Origin: CAYNWK01 sp964400875
Lineage (GTDB): Bacteria > Chloroflexota > Anaerolineae > Anaerolineales > UBA4823
Assembly: GCA_964400875.1 (NCBI GenBank)
Contig: CAYNWK010000233.1
Coordinates: forward strand, 1-5,962
Direction of reading: 5' to 3'
DNA length: 5,962 bases
Made by a program: the position numbers and the translations under genes. The notes beneath the pieces were generated by a model. The model was not told the DNA's origin, searched no databases, and saw only the letters and a list, made by a program, of their open reading frames with translations. This document shows positions 5,792 to 5,962 of this stretch, one piece after another (position 1 is the first letter of the stretch; each line of letters starts with the position of its first letter).

Positions 5792-5962
5792 TTAAATTTC
5801 AAGCAGGTTTGCTTCGAGCAGCTTTTCCCCATCGCGTTGATCAGCAAGCAACCGAGCTGCATTCAAGGCCAACGCTCGGCGGGCATGGGCTGTCGCTCGA
5901 AAGACTTTTGCCAGGTTAAATTGGCCCGCCAGGACGGCTGCCTCTGCGGCTGCCAGGTTTTG
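5792..5962 (-). CDS. C-terminal end of an unidentified gene (partial)
   Basis: A - strand frame enters from the right edge and runs 56 codons to TAA (5792-5794). The peptide is rich in Ala, Leu and Arg and looks like amphipathic helices, for example FRATAHARRALALNAARLLA, ending in ANLLEI. No family was recognised. The codons fit the neighbouring genes, and the complementary + strand frame has a less protein-like, Cys-rich reading over the same bases (for example DGCLCGCQ). The start lies outside the window. The same frame continues beyond the stop for 21 and then 23 codons between further TAA stops (5726-5728 and 5654-5656), so the end of this gene may be decayed. Confidence 0.45.
   Translation of the reverse strand, partial: QNLAAAEAAVLAGQFNLAKVFRATAHARRALALNAARLLADQRDGEKLLEANLLEI

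Overview
The window looks like a piece of a bacterial chromosome of medium-high GC. It most likely comes from Chloroflexota (Anaerolineae-like). That placement is an inference. It rests on lipoproteins with long Thr/Pro/Ser-rich linkers after the lipid-anchored cysteine, one of them carrying an NBR1-type Ig-like domain, and on an acyl-CoA synthetase resembling the Thermus TTHA0604 type. No rRNA, tRNA, CRISPR array or insertion sequence was seen.

Left half, + strand. After the tail of an unidentified upstream gene (2-76) comes a 240-residue lipoprotein with an NBR1-like domain (174-896). A strong intrinsic terminator (992-1023) closes this unit. A promoter-like region with a short palindrome (1051-1084) then precedes a two-gene operon: a 275-residue lipoprotein of unknown function (1160-1987) and, 27 bases later, a 369-residue CPBP-family intramembrane protease (2015-3124). 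The two lipoproteins share a short motif just after their linkers.

Right half, - strand. A long/medium-chain acyl-CoA synthetase (3966-5594) is followed 14 bases later by a 222-residue fusion of a pterin-carbinolamine-dehydratase-like domain and a glyoxalase/VOC-like domain (3283-3951). The ribosome binding site of the fusion gene sits right after the synthetase stop codon, so the two are probably translated from one message. The fusion gene is much richer in G+C and resembles an actinobacterial family. A TATAAT box and a small inverted repeat lie upstream of the synthetase. The 158 bases between the two converging halves (3125-3282) are GC-rich and hold no gene I can support.

The right edge (5792-5962) carries what looks like the C-terminal end of another - strand gene, entering from outside. 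The same frame continues past two further stops toward the synthetase, and the opposite strand is also open, so this edge is ambiguous.

I do not see a clear new multi-gene system. The best leads are the lipoprotein-CPBP protease pair, the shared lipoprotein motif, and the atypical pterin-dehydratase/VOC fusion coupled to a fatty-acid-activating enzyme.
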